Below, piece after piece: positions 7,400 through 15,129 of a stretch of DNA of 16,852 nt. Each line of letters starts with the position of its first letter. Within the stretch, counting starts at the first letter, position 1. The stretch covers positions 1 through 16,852 of the forward strand of contig JAILPF010000088.1 in assembly GCA_024699575.1 (NCBI GenBank). Reading direction: 5' to 3'. This DNA is from Acetatifactor sp. Lineage in GTDB: Bacteria; Bacillota; Clostridia; Lachnospirales; Lachnospiraceae. The notes under the pieces were generated by a model. The model had not been told where the DNA came from and did no database searches. It saw nothing but the letters and a program-made list of their open reading frames with translations. Position numbers and translations under genes: made by a program.

Positions 7400-8957
7400 A
7401 ATTGCAGAGTGGTGGAAAAAAGACAATCGATATCTGACCATGCTCAAGGCAGTGCTGATGGCAGCTCTGCCTGTTGTTTGTGTGCTGGTGTATTGTGGCA
7501 CGCAGGGAAGACATCTTTCTGAGGTGTATCTGCCCGGTTCGGAGTGGAATGACGAACTGTTCTACTATAAGCAGGTGGAAGGGATTGTTCACTTTGGTTT
7601 TCCACAAGGATACTTTGGCTTCAATGAGAGCCATGCTCTGAAGTTGTCTTTCGCAGCATGGAGCCCGGTGTTGGTGTTTCCCTGGATTATCTGGGGACTT
7701 CTGTTTGGCTGGAATCTAATGTCTCCCATCATCTGTAATATTGTTTTCCTGTCCCTGACCATGTTTTTCTTTGTATGGCTGACAAAGCCTGCCTGGAAAC
7801 AGTTGGGAGTATTGACATTATTATTTAGTTTTTTTACATTGTTTATCAGATTTATGTTGTCTGCCATGCCTGAGATTATTTGTTTTGGCATGCTGATTTT
7901 ATTTTACGGAGTAGCAGTGAATTACTTAGAGCGGGAGAGAGGATGGAAATTGGGAATCCTCTTTGGCATGGCGTCGGTGATGACATTGATGCGTCCGTAT
8001 CTGCTGTTGTGCCTTCTGTTGCCTATGTTCCTGTGGATACGTTCCTCGAAGTGGAAGGGGGTTGCAGGGTCACTTGGCATTTTTGCATTGACATTGACTG
8101 CATATGCGCTGATTAAACATTATCTGGGAGCAGAATATTTTGCACCTCTGTTTTTTACGGATTGGTTTACGACTTTTTTCACTGACGGAATCGGAGCCGG
8201 TGTTCATCATTTCTTTGGAACCTTGTATTATATGGGTACTGATTTCTTTCGGCACATCAGACTTGGTGTGCTGACAGGACTTGCCTCCGGCGCATATTTT
8301 TTTGTGTTTCTCACTGCGGGAGCGATTCTGATTTTGCAGGGATGGAAAGACCTGCGCAGAGGGAAAAAGAATAGTGCTGTTATTGAGCTTCATCTGGGAC
8401 TTTGCTATGTGGCAATGTTGTTTGCGATTCTTTTGATGTATAAGCTGACGGAGGGAAGCAAGCATCTGTTAACCTTCGTTGCAGCCGGCATTTTTATTGT
8501 CAGCCTGATGGAGACGAAGACCTATAAAAAGGCAGTACTTTTGGCAGCATTGTTTGCATATTTCTTCAGCTACAAAGCAAGCGGAAATTTCTATGATTTC
8601 GGTGTCCCCTTTGCTGAAAATGACAGAATGGCACAGGTAAACGAATGGCAGGCATTATATGACGGCATGATGGAATTGTCGGAGGATGTTCCTCCTAACT
8701 TTGAAAACGTGGTTATTTGGGTACTGCACGATACGGTGGAAGGCAAAAATGTCTATATGAAATGGCAGGTACTCTACGGGCTCCCGCGAGGTTTTGGAAT
8801 CAGTTGCTGTATGCCGGAGTATGTGGCGGAAAATATGGACACGCTACAGAGCCGATATATTGCTACGGTTTCCGGTGGCTCAATCGACAAACTTTGTGAA
8901 GATGCCGGTTATCGATTATGGTATCGTGATGGTGATGTGGCGCTGTATGAGCGTTAA
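7386..8957 (+). CDS. Polytopic GT-C-like membrane protein
   Basis: 523-residue integral membrane protein with about 10 hydrophobic helices and a soluble C-terminal tail of about 110 residues. After the first helix the sequence PGSEWNDELFYYKQV (Asp56-Glu57) gives the acidic pair expected in the first external loop of GT-C glycosyltransferases that use lipid-phosphate sugars. I do not recognise a named family. Its position directly after a GtrB-like enzyme, with overlapping ends, suggests that it takes the polyprenyl-phosphate sugar made by that enzyme and adds it to a glycan outside the membrane. AGAGAGG (7375-7381) lies 4 nt before the ATG at 7386 and 10 nt before an ATG at 7392; either may be used. 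A polymerase or flippase role cannot be excluded. Confidence 0.8.
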   Translation: MGMSRIAEWWKKDNRYLTMLKAVLMAALPVVCVLVYCGTQGRHLSEVYLPGSEWNDELFYYKQVEGIVHFGFPQGYFGFNESHALKLSFAAWSPVLVFPWIIWGLLFGWNLMSPIICNIVFLSLTMFFFVWLTKPAWKQLGVLTLLFSFFTLFIRFMLSAMPEIICFGMLILFYGVAVNYLERERGWKLGILFGMASVMTLMRPYLLLCLLLPMFLWIRSSKWKGVAGSLGIFALTLTAYALIKHYLGAEYFAPLFFTDWFTTFFTDGIGAGVHHFFGTLYYMGTDFFRHIRLGVLTGLASGAYFFVFLTAGAILILQGWKDLRRGKKNSAVIELHLGLCYVAMLFAILLMYKLTEGSKHLLTFVAAGIFIVSLMETKTYKKAVLLAALFAYFFSYKASGNFYDFGVPFAENDRMAQVNEWQALYDGMMELSEDVPPNFENVVIWVLHDTVEGKNVYMKWQVLYGLPRGFGISCCMPEYVAENMDTLQSRYIATVSGGSIDKLCEDAGYRLWYRDGDVALYER

Positions 8958-8978
8958 AGTTGATAGGATGGTTTGAAA

Positions 8979-10061
8979 ATGAGAGAGAGAATTTATGTGT
9001 GCCATACATATTATCACGTGTATGTAACTTTTTTGAAAGAATTGAAGCTGAGAGCGGAACGCGGGCAGGATAAGATGGGCGGTGCCACACTTGTATTGTC
9101 CAAAATGTCCAATAATTTTGAAAACTTGAAGGAACGCGTGGAAAGCACCGGACTATTTGAGGAAGTCATTGAATTTGATGAAAAGAGAGAGGACTATTTC
9201 CCAGAACTGGCAGAGTACAGAAAGGGCGGAAAAGGCTTTTTGGGGAATCTCCTTACCAGAATCCGTTTCACTAAACGCTATGCTGAACTGGAAGCAGAGT
9301 TTGTTCCTGTGAATTTTAAGGATTATAAGGACATTTACGTCTATTGTGATTCGGATCCGATAGGATATTATTTAAACCAGAATAAAATTTATTATCATGC
9401 CCTGGAGGACGGACTTAACTGCATTAAAAATTTTGATGCGGCACGCTATGATAATCGAAAATATTTTGGATTGAAAGCTTTTTTGTCCAGACGACTTAAT
9501 TTAATTTTTGTGCAGAATGGTTATGGAAAGTACTGCATGGACATGGAGGTAAACGATATCTCCGTACTGCAGTATCCATGCCCGAGGTACATTGAACAGT
9601 CCAGAGCAGAGCTGGCAGGACGTCTTACCGAGGAAGACAAGGCTCTGATTTTAAAGGCGTTTATCAGGGATATTGCAGGACTGGAAAAACAGATTGAACA
9701 GGCAAAACAAAAAGGTGATTGCATTTTGATTTTGACTGATCCGCTGTGTACATTGGAGGTACGTGAACAGATTTTCAGAGATATGATTCATATGTATGAA
9801 TCGGAAGGCACTGTATTTCTGAAACCGCATCCCAGGGATGATTTGGATTATGCAACACTGTTTGCAGAGTATCCGCAGTTTGACGCTACAGTGCCTATGG
9901 AGATGCTCAATTTCTTCCCGGGACTTCGCTTTAAGAAGGTGGTGGGAGTGCTGACGGAGATGAAGGCAATCGGGTTTGCAGATGAGGTAGTTCGTCTGGG
10001 AGCAGATTTTATGGACAGATATGAAGACCCTTTGATTCACAGACAGAATGAGCAGATATAA
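8979..10061 (+). CDS. Putative sialyltransferase-like (nonulosonate) glycosyltransferase
   Basis: 360-residue soluble protein without membrane helices. It carries the two motifs shared by bacterial sialyl- and polysialyltransferases of families GT38, GT52 and GT80: an acidic D/E-D/E-G motif, here YHALEDGLN (Glu143-Asp144-Gly145), and an HP motif, here FLKPHPRDD (His284-Pro285). In those enzymes the acidic residue acts as the catalytic base and the His contacts the CMP phosphate. A C-terminal VVGVLTEMKAIG (about 321-332) sits where the CMP-binding Ser/Thr motif usually lies, though only one Thr is present. Next to a PseF-type gene the donor may be CMP-pseudaminic acid. The ATG at 8979 is preferred to an upstream TTG because GGATGG lies 8 nt before it. 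A different GT-B transferase of a capsule locus is the main alternative. Confidence 0.7.
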   Translation: MRERIYVCHTYYHVYVTFLKELKLRAERGQDKMGGATLVLSKMSNNFENLKERVESTGLFEEVIEFDEKREDYFPELAEYRKGGKGFLGNLLTRIRFTKRYAELEAEFVPVNFKDYKDIYVYCDSDPIGYYLNQNKIYYHALEDGLNCIKNFDAARYDNRKYFGLKAFLSRRLNLIFVQNGYGKYCMDMEVNDISVLQYPCPRYIEQSRAELAGRLTEEDKALILKAFIRDIAGLEKQIEQAKQKGDCILILTDPLCTLEVREQIFRDMIHMYESEGTVFLKPHPRDDLDYATLFAEYPQFDATVPMEMLNFFPGLRFKKVVGVLTEMKAIGFADEVVRLGADFMDRYEDPLIHRQNEQI

Positions 10062-10079
10062 TGAAAGAGGATTTGGGTA

Positions 10080-11828
10080 ATGCGGAAAATATTACAGAAA
10101 CTCAACGTGTTATTGGATAAGAAACAAAAAGCTACCATGGTGGGACTGATTTTTTTGATGATTATCGGTGCATTTCTCCAGACAGCCGGCGTCGGTATGC
10201 TTGTGGAGGGAGTGAGAGTTGTCATCGATCCGGAAGCTGTGGAGGGAAGCCGTGTGGCGGAAATTTCATATCGGATTCTTGGAATTAAGGATTATTCCGC
10301 TTTTGCAATCGCTGTGATGTCGTTACTCATTTTGGTGTTTGTAGTGAAAAATCTGTTCCTGTACGTGCAACAGAAGGTGATGCTGTCATTTGTTTACACC
10401 AATCAGTTTCGTACTTCCGAGCGTATGATGCGTAATTATCTGCGCCGTGGATATGAATTTTTCCTAAACGCGGATACGGCTGTGGTGCAGAGAAGTATTA
10501 CCTCTGATGTAAACAATATGTATGCGTTGATATTATCTCTCCTTCAGCTTATGTCTGACGGTGTGGTATCTGTGTTTATCGTGGCTTTTTGCTTTGCAAA
10601 AAATGTGGCAATGACGTTGATGATGGCTGTGGTTCTGGTGGGGCTGATGCTGCTGATTAAAAGGGTATTGAAACCGATTATGTACCGCGCAGGAAAGGAC
10701 AATCAGGATTATTACAGTGGGCTGTTCAAATGGATTTCCCAGACGGTTCAGGGTATCAAAGACGTTAAAATTGCGGGAAAAGAGCAGTACTTCGTGGAGG
10801 AGTACAAAAAGTGCGGCGAAGGTTATGTGAATGCAGTTCAGAAATACAGCCTGTACAATCAGATACCGAAGCTCTTGATTGAGACTGCCTGCGTGGCAAC
10901 CATGATGGGATATATGATTTTTCAGGTGGCTATCGGAACCTCCACCCAGAATATGCTGGATGTTCTGACAACGTTGGCAGCAGCTGCATTTGTACTTCTG
11001 CCCTGCGTCAACCGTATCAATAATCAGCTGAATTCTATTGCTTACTTTGAACCATTCTTCATGGGTGTTAGCGATAATCTGCAGGATGAGATTACCGGTG
11101 AGAAGGTGGATATGTCCTTTGCAGACAGGGTTGATGAGAAGCTTCCGGTGAAGCATGAGATTGAGATGAAAGACATCACTTATTCCTATCCAAATACCGA
11201 AAGGCTGATTTTCGACCATGCCGATTTGAAGATTCCCGTAGGCGCAGCGGTTGGAATTGTGGGTACTACCGGTGCTGGAAAGAGTACGGTGGTGGATATC
11301 CTTCTCGGACTTTTGGAGACCAAAACCGGGGCTGTGTATGCAGACGGTCAGAATGTAAAAGAACATTATCGAAGCTGGCTGAAAAATATCGGTTATATTC
11401 CTCAGATGATTTTCATGCTGGACGAAACCATCCGCAAAAATGTGGCTTTTGGTGTGCCGGAGGAGGAAATCGATGAGAAGAGAATCTGGGAGGTCTTAAA
11501 AGAAGCGCAGCTGGATGAGTTTGTAAGAAGCCTTCCGGAAGGTCTGGACACCGGAAGCGGAGAGAGGGGAATTCGTCTCTCGGGCGGACAGAGACAGCGT
11601 ATCAGTATTGCCAGAGCGCTGTATGATGACCCGGAAGTGCTGATTCTGGACGAGGCCACTTCCGCTCTCGATAATGATACGGAGGCTGCTATCATGGAGT
11701 CCATCAATAGCCTGCACGGCAAAAAGACGCTGGTCATCATTGCTCACAGACTGCAGACCATCGAGAAATGCGATATTGTCTACCGCGTGGAAGGTGGAAA
11801 GGTTAGCGTGGAGAGAGGATGCGTATGA
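10080..11828 (+). CDS. ABC transporter half-subunit, PglK/MsbA-like flippase
   Basis: 582-residue fused membrane and ATPase half-transporter that should act as a homodimer. The first 330 or so residues hold about six membrane helices and the segment QTVQGIKDVKIAGKEQYF (221-238), a stretch typical of PglK-like lipid-linked oligosaccharide flippases. The nucleotide-binding domain has Walker A GTTGAGKST (395-403), Q-loop at Gln442, signature LSGGQ (500-504), Walker B VLILDEATSALD (520-531) and the switch His556. Within a glycosyltransferase run its likely substrate is a lipid-linked glycan moved to the outer face of the membrane. AGAGG lies 9 nt before the ATG. The stop overlaps the next start as ATGA. 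A multidrug or lipid exporter is possible on family grounds but fits the setting less well. Confidence 0.9.
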   Translation: MRKILQKLNVLLDKKQKATMVGLIFLMIIGAFLQTAGVGMLVEGVRVVIDPEAVEGSRVAEISYRILGIKDYSAFAIAVMSLLILVFVVKNLFLYVQQKVMLSFVYTNQFRTSERMMRNYLRRGYEFFLNADTAVVQRSITSDVNNMYALILSLLQLMSDGVVSVFIVAFCFAKNVAMTLMMAVVLVGLMLLIKRVLKPIMYRAGKDNQDYYSGLFKWISQTVQGIKDVKIAGKEQYFVEEYKKCGEGYVNAVQKYSLYNQIPKLLIETACVATMMGYMIFQVAIGTSTQNMLDVLTTLAAAAFVLLPCVNRINNQLNSIAYFEPFFMGVSDNLQDEITGEKVDMSFADRVDEKLPVKHEIEMKDITYSYPNTERLIFDHADLKIPVGAAVGIVGTTGAGKSTVVDILLGLLETKTGAVYADGQNVKEHYRSWLKNIGYIPQMIFMLDETIRKNVAFGVPEEEIDEKRIWEVLKEAQLDEFVRSLPEGLDTGSGERGIRLSGGQRQRISIARALYDDPEVLILDEATSALDNDTEAAIMESINSLHGKKTLVIIAHRLQTIEKCDIVYRVEGGKVSVERGCV

Positions 11829-12871
11829 AATTAAGTGTTATTGTGCCGGTTTATAATATGGCTGCGGAAAACAAACTTCAGTATTGCATGGATTCTTTGG
11901 TAAATCAGACCATTCCCCGTGAGGAGTATGAAATTATCGCTGTAGATGATGCGTCTACGGATAATTCGCTTGGTATTTTGCGTGAATATGAAACGAAGTA
12001 CTCCGGACTTGTCAAAGTCATACATTATGATGATAACAGACGTCAAGGCGGAGCAAAAAACGCAGGATTGCAAGCGGCTGAGGGAGAATGGGTTGGTTTT
12101 GTAGACAGTGATGACTGGGTGGCAAGGGAGTTCTATGAGAAATTGCTGAAAAAGGCAGATGAGACCGGTGCAGATGTGGTTGGATGCGACTACAGTCTCG
12201 TCACCGAACATACCATGGAGGTTGGAACACCTGTTGTGAACAATACGGATGAACAGACCGGAGCACTTGACCGTGAAAAGCATGGCAGACTAATCCTTCG
12301 TCCGGGCAGTATGGTGATTAAAATATATAAGCACGATATTATCCGTCAAAATAAATTGAACTTTCCGGAACATATTTTTTACGAAGACAATTGTGCCGGA
12401 TCTTTATGGTCGTTGTATTTCACCCATTTTGAAAGGGTGAATGAGGCATTGTATTATTATTATCAGCATGATACTTCTACAGTACACCACATTTCTGCAG
12501 AGAAATGTGAGGACCGTGTGAAGGCAGCGGAATTATTCTACGATGAGTGCAGAAAAAGAGGATTTTTGGACGAATATTATACAGAAATCGAATGCCGGTT
12601 TGCGGAACTGTTTTTTGTAAATACATTGTTTTCTTATATGCAGGGAGTCAGACCGAGAAAGCTTTCCTTTGTTAAAAAGCTCCGGACGGGTATGATTACC
12701 AGATTCCCGGAATTTACCGGGAATCCGTTTCTTTTGCAGAACACCGGAGAGGAAGAAGCGAAATGGATTGGATGTCTTATGGCATCGGAAGGAAAATTTT
12801 TCCGGAAGTATCTTGTGGTGTTGGCGGTCAGAAATTTGAGAAAGAAATTGAGAAGAGGAAGCAATTTATGA
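11825..12871 (+). CDS. Family 2 glycosyltransferase
   Basis: 348-residue cytosolic GT-A glycosyltransferase of family 2. It opens MKLSVIVPVYNM, has VDDASTDNS (about residues 40-48), QGGAKNAGLQAAEGEWVGFVDSDDW with the metal-binding DSDD at 94-97, and a later YEDN that sits near the usual catalytic acid region. No membrane helix is obvious, unlike the GtrB-like enzyme upstream. The family adds one sugar from a nucleotide donor to a lipid-linked or protein-linked chain; donor and acceptor cannot be read from sequence. An in-frame ATG lies at 11819, but the one at 11825 has GAGAGG 6 nt upstream and makes an ATGA overlap with the ABC gene stop. The same overlap links its own stop to pseF, so the last three genes of the run are translationally coupled. 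Confidence 0.9.
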   Translation: MKLSVIVPVYNMAAENKLQYCMDSLVNQTIPREEYEIIAVDDASTDNSLGILREYETKYSGLVKVIHYDDNRRQGGAKNAGLQAAEGEWVGFVDSDDWVAREFYEKLLKKADETGADVVGCDYSLVTEHTMEVGTPVVNNTDEQTGALDREKHGRLILRPGSMVIKIYKHDIIRQNKLNFPEHIFYEDNCAGSLWSLYFTHFERVNEALYYYYQHDTSTVHHISAEKCEDRVKAAELFYDECRKRGFLDEYYTEIECRFAELFFVNTLFSYMQGVRPRKLSFVKKLRTGMITRFPEFTGNPFLLQNTGEEEAKWIGCLMASEGKFFRKYLVVLAVRNLRKKLRRGSNL

Positions 12872-13569
12872 GTAAACTAGCGATTATTACAGCCAGAGGC
12901 GGCAGTAAGAGAATTCCCAGAAAGAATATCAAGGAGTTTTGCGGGAAACCGATTCTGGCATACTCCATAGAGGCTGCATTGGCATCCGGAATCTTTGATG
13001 AGGTCATGGTATCTACGGATGATGATGAGATTGCAGAGATTGCGGAGAAATATGGTGCATCGGTGCCTTTTAGAAGAAGTGAGCAGACCTCCAATGATTA
13101 TGCAACGACCAATGATGTTTTGCTGGAGGTGCTTGCCGAGTATGAAAAACGTGGAAAAGAATTTGACATGGCATGTTGTATCTACCCGACAGCTCCCTTT
13201 GTGACAGCAGAGAAACTCGCAGGCGCGGTAAAGCGTCTTGAGGAGAGCGACGCGGACACCATCATTCCTGTAGTTGCATTCTCCTATCCTCCACAGAGAG
13301 CGATGGTTGTGAAAGACGGGCGACTGGTGTTTAAAAATCCTCAATATCTTGATAGCAGATCGCAGGATCTGGAGCCGCATTATCATGATGTGGGCCAGTT
13401 TTATGTGTTCCGTACAGAAGCGTTTCGCAGAAACCGCAAACTGATGGTAGGAAATATTCTGCCCTGGATTGTGTCTGAGCTGGAAGTTCAGGATATTGAC
13501 AATCAGACAGACTGGGAGATTGCACAGATGAAGTATCGTCTTATGAATCCCAGTTTACCCAAATACTGA
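12868..13569 (+). CDS. pseF: CMP-pseudaminic acid synthetase (PseF-type cytidylyltransferase)
   Basis: 233-residue CMP-nonulosonate synthetase that activates a nine-carbon acidic sugar with CTP, the last cytosolic step before transfer. The CTP-binding loop is IITARGGSKRIPRKNIK (residues 6-22), followed by GKPILAYSIEAA, VMVSTDDDEIA and the YPTAPF segment (106-111). RSQDLEPHYHDVGQFYVF (164-181) and LEVQDIDNQTDWEIA match the pseudaminate-specific branch as I remember it (RSQDLE, YHDAGQFY) rather than NeuA. The gene is read from the ATG at 12868, which overlaps the upstream stop as ATGA and has GAGGAAG before it; an open frame extending back to 12763 has no support. Its last 29 bp overlap the 3' end of the convergent membrane protein gene. 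Confidence 0.92.
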   Translation: MSKLAIITARGGSKRIPRKNIKEFCGKPILAYSIEAALASGIFDEVMVSTDDDEIAEIAEKYGASVPFRRSEQTSNDYATTNDVLLEVLAEYEKRGKEFDMACCIYPTAPFVTAEKLAGAVKRLEESDADTIIPVVAFSYPPQRAMVVKDGRLVFKNPQYLDSRSQDLEPHYHDVGQFYVFRTEAFRRNRKLMVGNILPWIVSELEVQDIDNQTDWEIAQMKYRLMNPSLPKY

Positions 13570-14992
13570 TTTTGTGGAAAAATTCAGCCACTCTCACATT
13601 TGTGGGGGTGGTTTTGTCGTTGGAAAGATCTCCCACATATAGCATGTCCGCCCGGTGCTCGTAGGGAGTAAGTTCCACTTCTTTCAGAGAGTCGTCCAAA
13701 AGAAGTGCCAGACGGTTTTGGTATTCCTGCTCGTAGGCAGCAGCTTCCCCGGTGGAAAGGCAGCGAATTGCTCTGGCAGCAGTGCACTCGCCGAAGGAAC
13801 CTTGAAAGAGCTGGAGTAACAGACATAATCCAATCGCAGCAGAAATGCCTATACCCAATGCTTTGGAGTGAACGCTTCCTGTACCTTTTTCTTTCACAAT
13901 TCGGTGCAGATATCCCAGACCATATGCGTAAACGGTAAATAAAAATAAATGAAACATATAGTACATGATGGCAACGGCCCGCGCAGGACCAATCAGGTTC
14001 ATTGTATAATAGGTCGGACATGTGCTTGAACACAAAATGCCGTAGGCAAATCCGATGACGACAAGCGGATATGGGAACCGAAAACTGCTGTGCTCATATA
14101 GCCTCCACAAAAGCGGAGCCATTAGGAGAAAGGCAATGATACACCAGAGGCTTGTCCACGCCGCCAGAAAATGTGTACCCTGTATCAGAGCCTTTGCAAT
14201 AGCATGAGTAGGCGGAATTTTCCCCATACCGCTTTGACGCAGTTGATTGCCGGGAGCCATGGCGCTGATACAAAAGCCGATCAGTGCGGCGAAAGATACC
14301 ATGCTCAGACCGATAACCTGCTGTTTCTTTTTTTTACATAAAATGGAAATCCCTATGGCAGCGAGAGTTAACAGGAGTGTGGGCAGGAAGGACACATAGT
14401 TTCCGCCGGCAAGGAAAAAGGCTAACAGACATAATACCACTATCTGTGTTTTTTTACCGTCTCTGATATATTTGCACATGAGCCCGAAGTAGAAGAGCGA
14501 CACAGCAAAAAAACCGGTATAATACATGGCACCGTTGTACCAGTAAAAAGATTCCTCGGGGAAGGGAATAGTCTGGATGCACAGCATGGAGACCAGTGAA
14601 GCAATGGTAAGCCAGGTGTAATGTGAAGCTTTCAAAAATCCACGAAAAATCTGGTGTGACAAATAAAAAATTCCACCGGATAACAGCAGAAGAATGACAA
14701 CTGTAAACAGGTGATAGGCAGTATCTCCGAAACTGTTGGGAGGTAGATACATCAAAAACATAGCGGAGTATGTGCCCTGCCAGATTTCATATTGTTCGGC
14801 AACTCCTTTTGCTGCTTCTTGCAAAGCGGGGAGCAGATTGTGGGTTTCTTCCCAGATATGGTGTGTCTCCACACCATAAAAATAATCGTCGCCGGTGGGA
14901 TGATTATATCTTCCCAGAAGCATCAGTGGAATGAGGCCGGTTATGCATAAAAACAAGGTAACTCCAGCAAGAATATGTTCGTATTTTTTCAT
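13541..14992 (-). CDS. Polytopic membrane protein, DUF6056-like
   Basis: 483-residue integral membrane protein with about 10-11 hydrophobic helices. After the first helix comes NHPTGDDYFYG (residues 30-40), an acidic loop motif like those of GT-C glycosyltransferases, then IWEETHNLL and EIWQGTYSAMFL. This pattern fits the DUF6056 family as I remember it, members of which are found beside surface-glycan genes and are thought to be membrane glycosyltransferases; function is unproven. A soluble external tail of about 90 residues ends the protein. GGAG lies 8 nt before the ATG, and a strong promoter lies upstream. Its 3' end overlaps pseF by 29 bp, and the pseF-side terminator is embedded in its last 75 bp. 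Confidence 0.8.
   Translation of the reverse strand: MKKYEHILAGVTLFLCITGLIPLMLLGRYNHPTGDDYFYGVETHHIWEETHNLLPALQEAAKGVAEQYEIWQGTYSAMFLMYLPPNSFGDTAYHLFTVVILLLLSGGIFYLSHQIFRGFLKASHYTWLTIASLVSMLCIQTIPFPEESFYWYNGAMYYTGFFAVSLFYFGLMCKYIRDGKKTQIVVLCLLAFFLAGGNYVSFLPTLLLTLAAIGISILCKKKKQQVIGLSMVSFAALIGFCISAMAPGNQLRQSGMGKIPPTHAIAKALIQGTHFLAAWTSLWCIIAFLLMAPLLWRLYEHSSFRFPYPLVVIGFAYGILCSSTCPTYYTMNLIGPARAVAIMYYMFHLFLFTVYAYGLGYLHRIVKEKGTGSVHSKALGIGISAAIGLCLLLQLFQGSFGECTAARAIRCLSTGEAAAYEQEYQNRLALLLDDSLKEVELTPYEHRADMLYVGDLSNDKTTPTNVRVAEFFHKISIWVNWDS
13588..13615 (+). terminator. Intrinsic terminator of the glycan operon, inside the convergent gene
   Basis: Left arm CCACTCTCAC (13588-13597), loop ATTT, right arm GTGGGGGTGG (13602-13611), then TTTTG. 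In plus-strand RNA all ten positions pair (eight Watson-Crick, two U-G). In minus-strand RNA the two wobble positions become A/C mismatches and no U tract follows, so the element is oriented for the plus-strand operon, 18 nt after the pseF stop. Confidence 0.75.
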
Positions 14993-15030
14993 AATGAATT
15001 CTCCGTTATTCTCCGATTTACGATAGTTAA

Positions 15031-15060
15031 ATTATAGTTTAGCCACAGATGGGAAGTCAA
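15031..15060 (-). promoter_or_regulatory. Sigma-A promoter for the DUF6056-like gene
   Basis: On the minus strand TTGACT (-35, 15055-15060) and a perfect TATAAT (-10, 15031-15036) are 18 bp apart. Initiation near 15024 gives a leader of about 32 nt with GGAG 8 nt before the ATG at 14992. Confidence 0.75.
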
Positions 15061-15066
15061 TCGGCT

Positions 15067-15083
15067 CTTAAAAAATCCTTAAG
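15067..15083. promoter_or_regulatory. Candidate response-regulator site (direct repeat, 11-bp period)
   Basis: CTTAAA (15067-15072) and CTTAAG (15078-15083) are separated by 5 bp, a direct repeat with an 11-bp period. This is the format of OmpR-family sites and closely resembles the streptococcal CiaR box (TTTAAG, 5 bp, TTTAAG). The bases also form a TCTTAA / TTAAGA inverted repeat (15066-15084). It sits just upstream of both divergent promoters. Confidence 0.4.
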
Positions 15084-15116
15084 AAAGTTTTCGTTTATTA
15101 TTTGATACAGGTGCGT

Positions 15117-15122
15117 TATAAT
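15117..15122 (+). promoter_or_regulatory. Perfect -10 element directly before the second SGNH gene
   Basis: A perfect TATAAT (15117-15122) has no good -35 at 16-18 bp upstream (TTTATT at 15094-15099 is the 17-bp position). Initiation 6-8 bp downstream would fall on or within about 2 nt of the ATG at 15130, and no Shine-Dalgarno site is present, so the transcript may be leaderless and the promoter activator-dependent. Confidence 0.5.
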
Positions 15123-15129
15123 ACAATTT

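Noticed and set aside
10533..11366. 277-residue open frame on the minus strand inside the ABC gene
   Set aside because: The opposite strand encodes the membrane and nucleotide-binding domains of a complete ABC protein; the minus frame has no start signal or motif.
12763..12867. N-terminal extension of the PseF frame
   Set aside because: The 35 extra residues precede the conserved CTP-binding start MSKLAIITARGGS, lie inside the upstream glycosyltransferase gene and lack a ribosome binding site; the ATG at 12868 has one.
15102..15122. TTGATA at 15102-15107 as the -35 of the second SGNH promoter
   Set aside because: Only 9 bp separate it from the TATAAT at 15117, too short for a sigma-A promoter.
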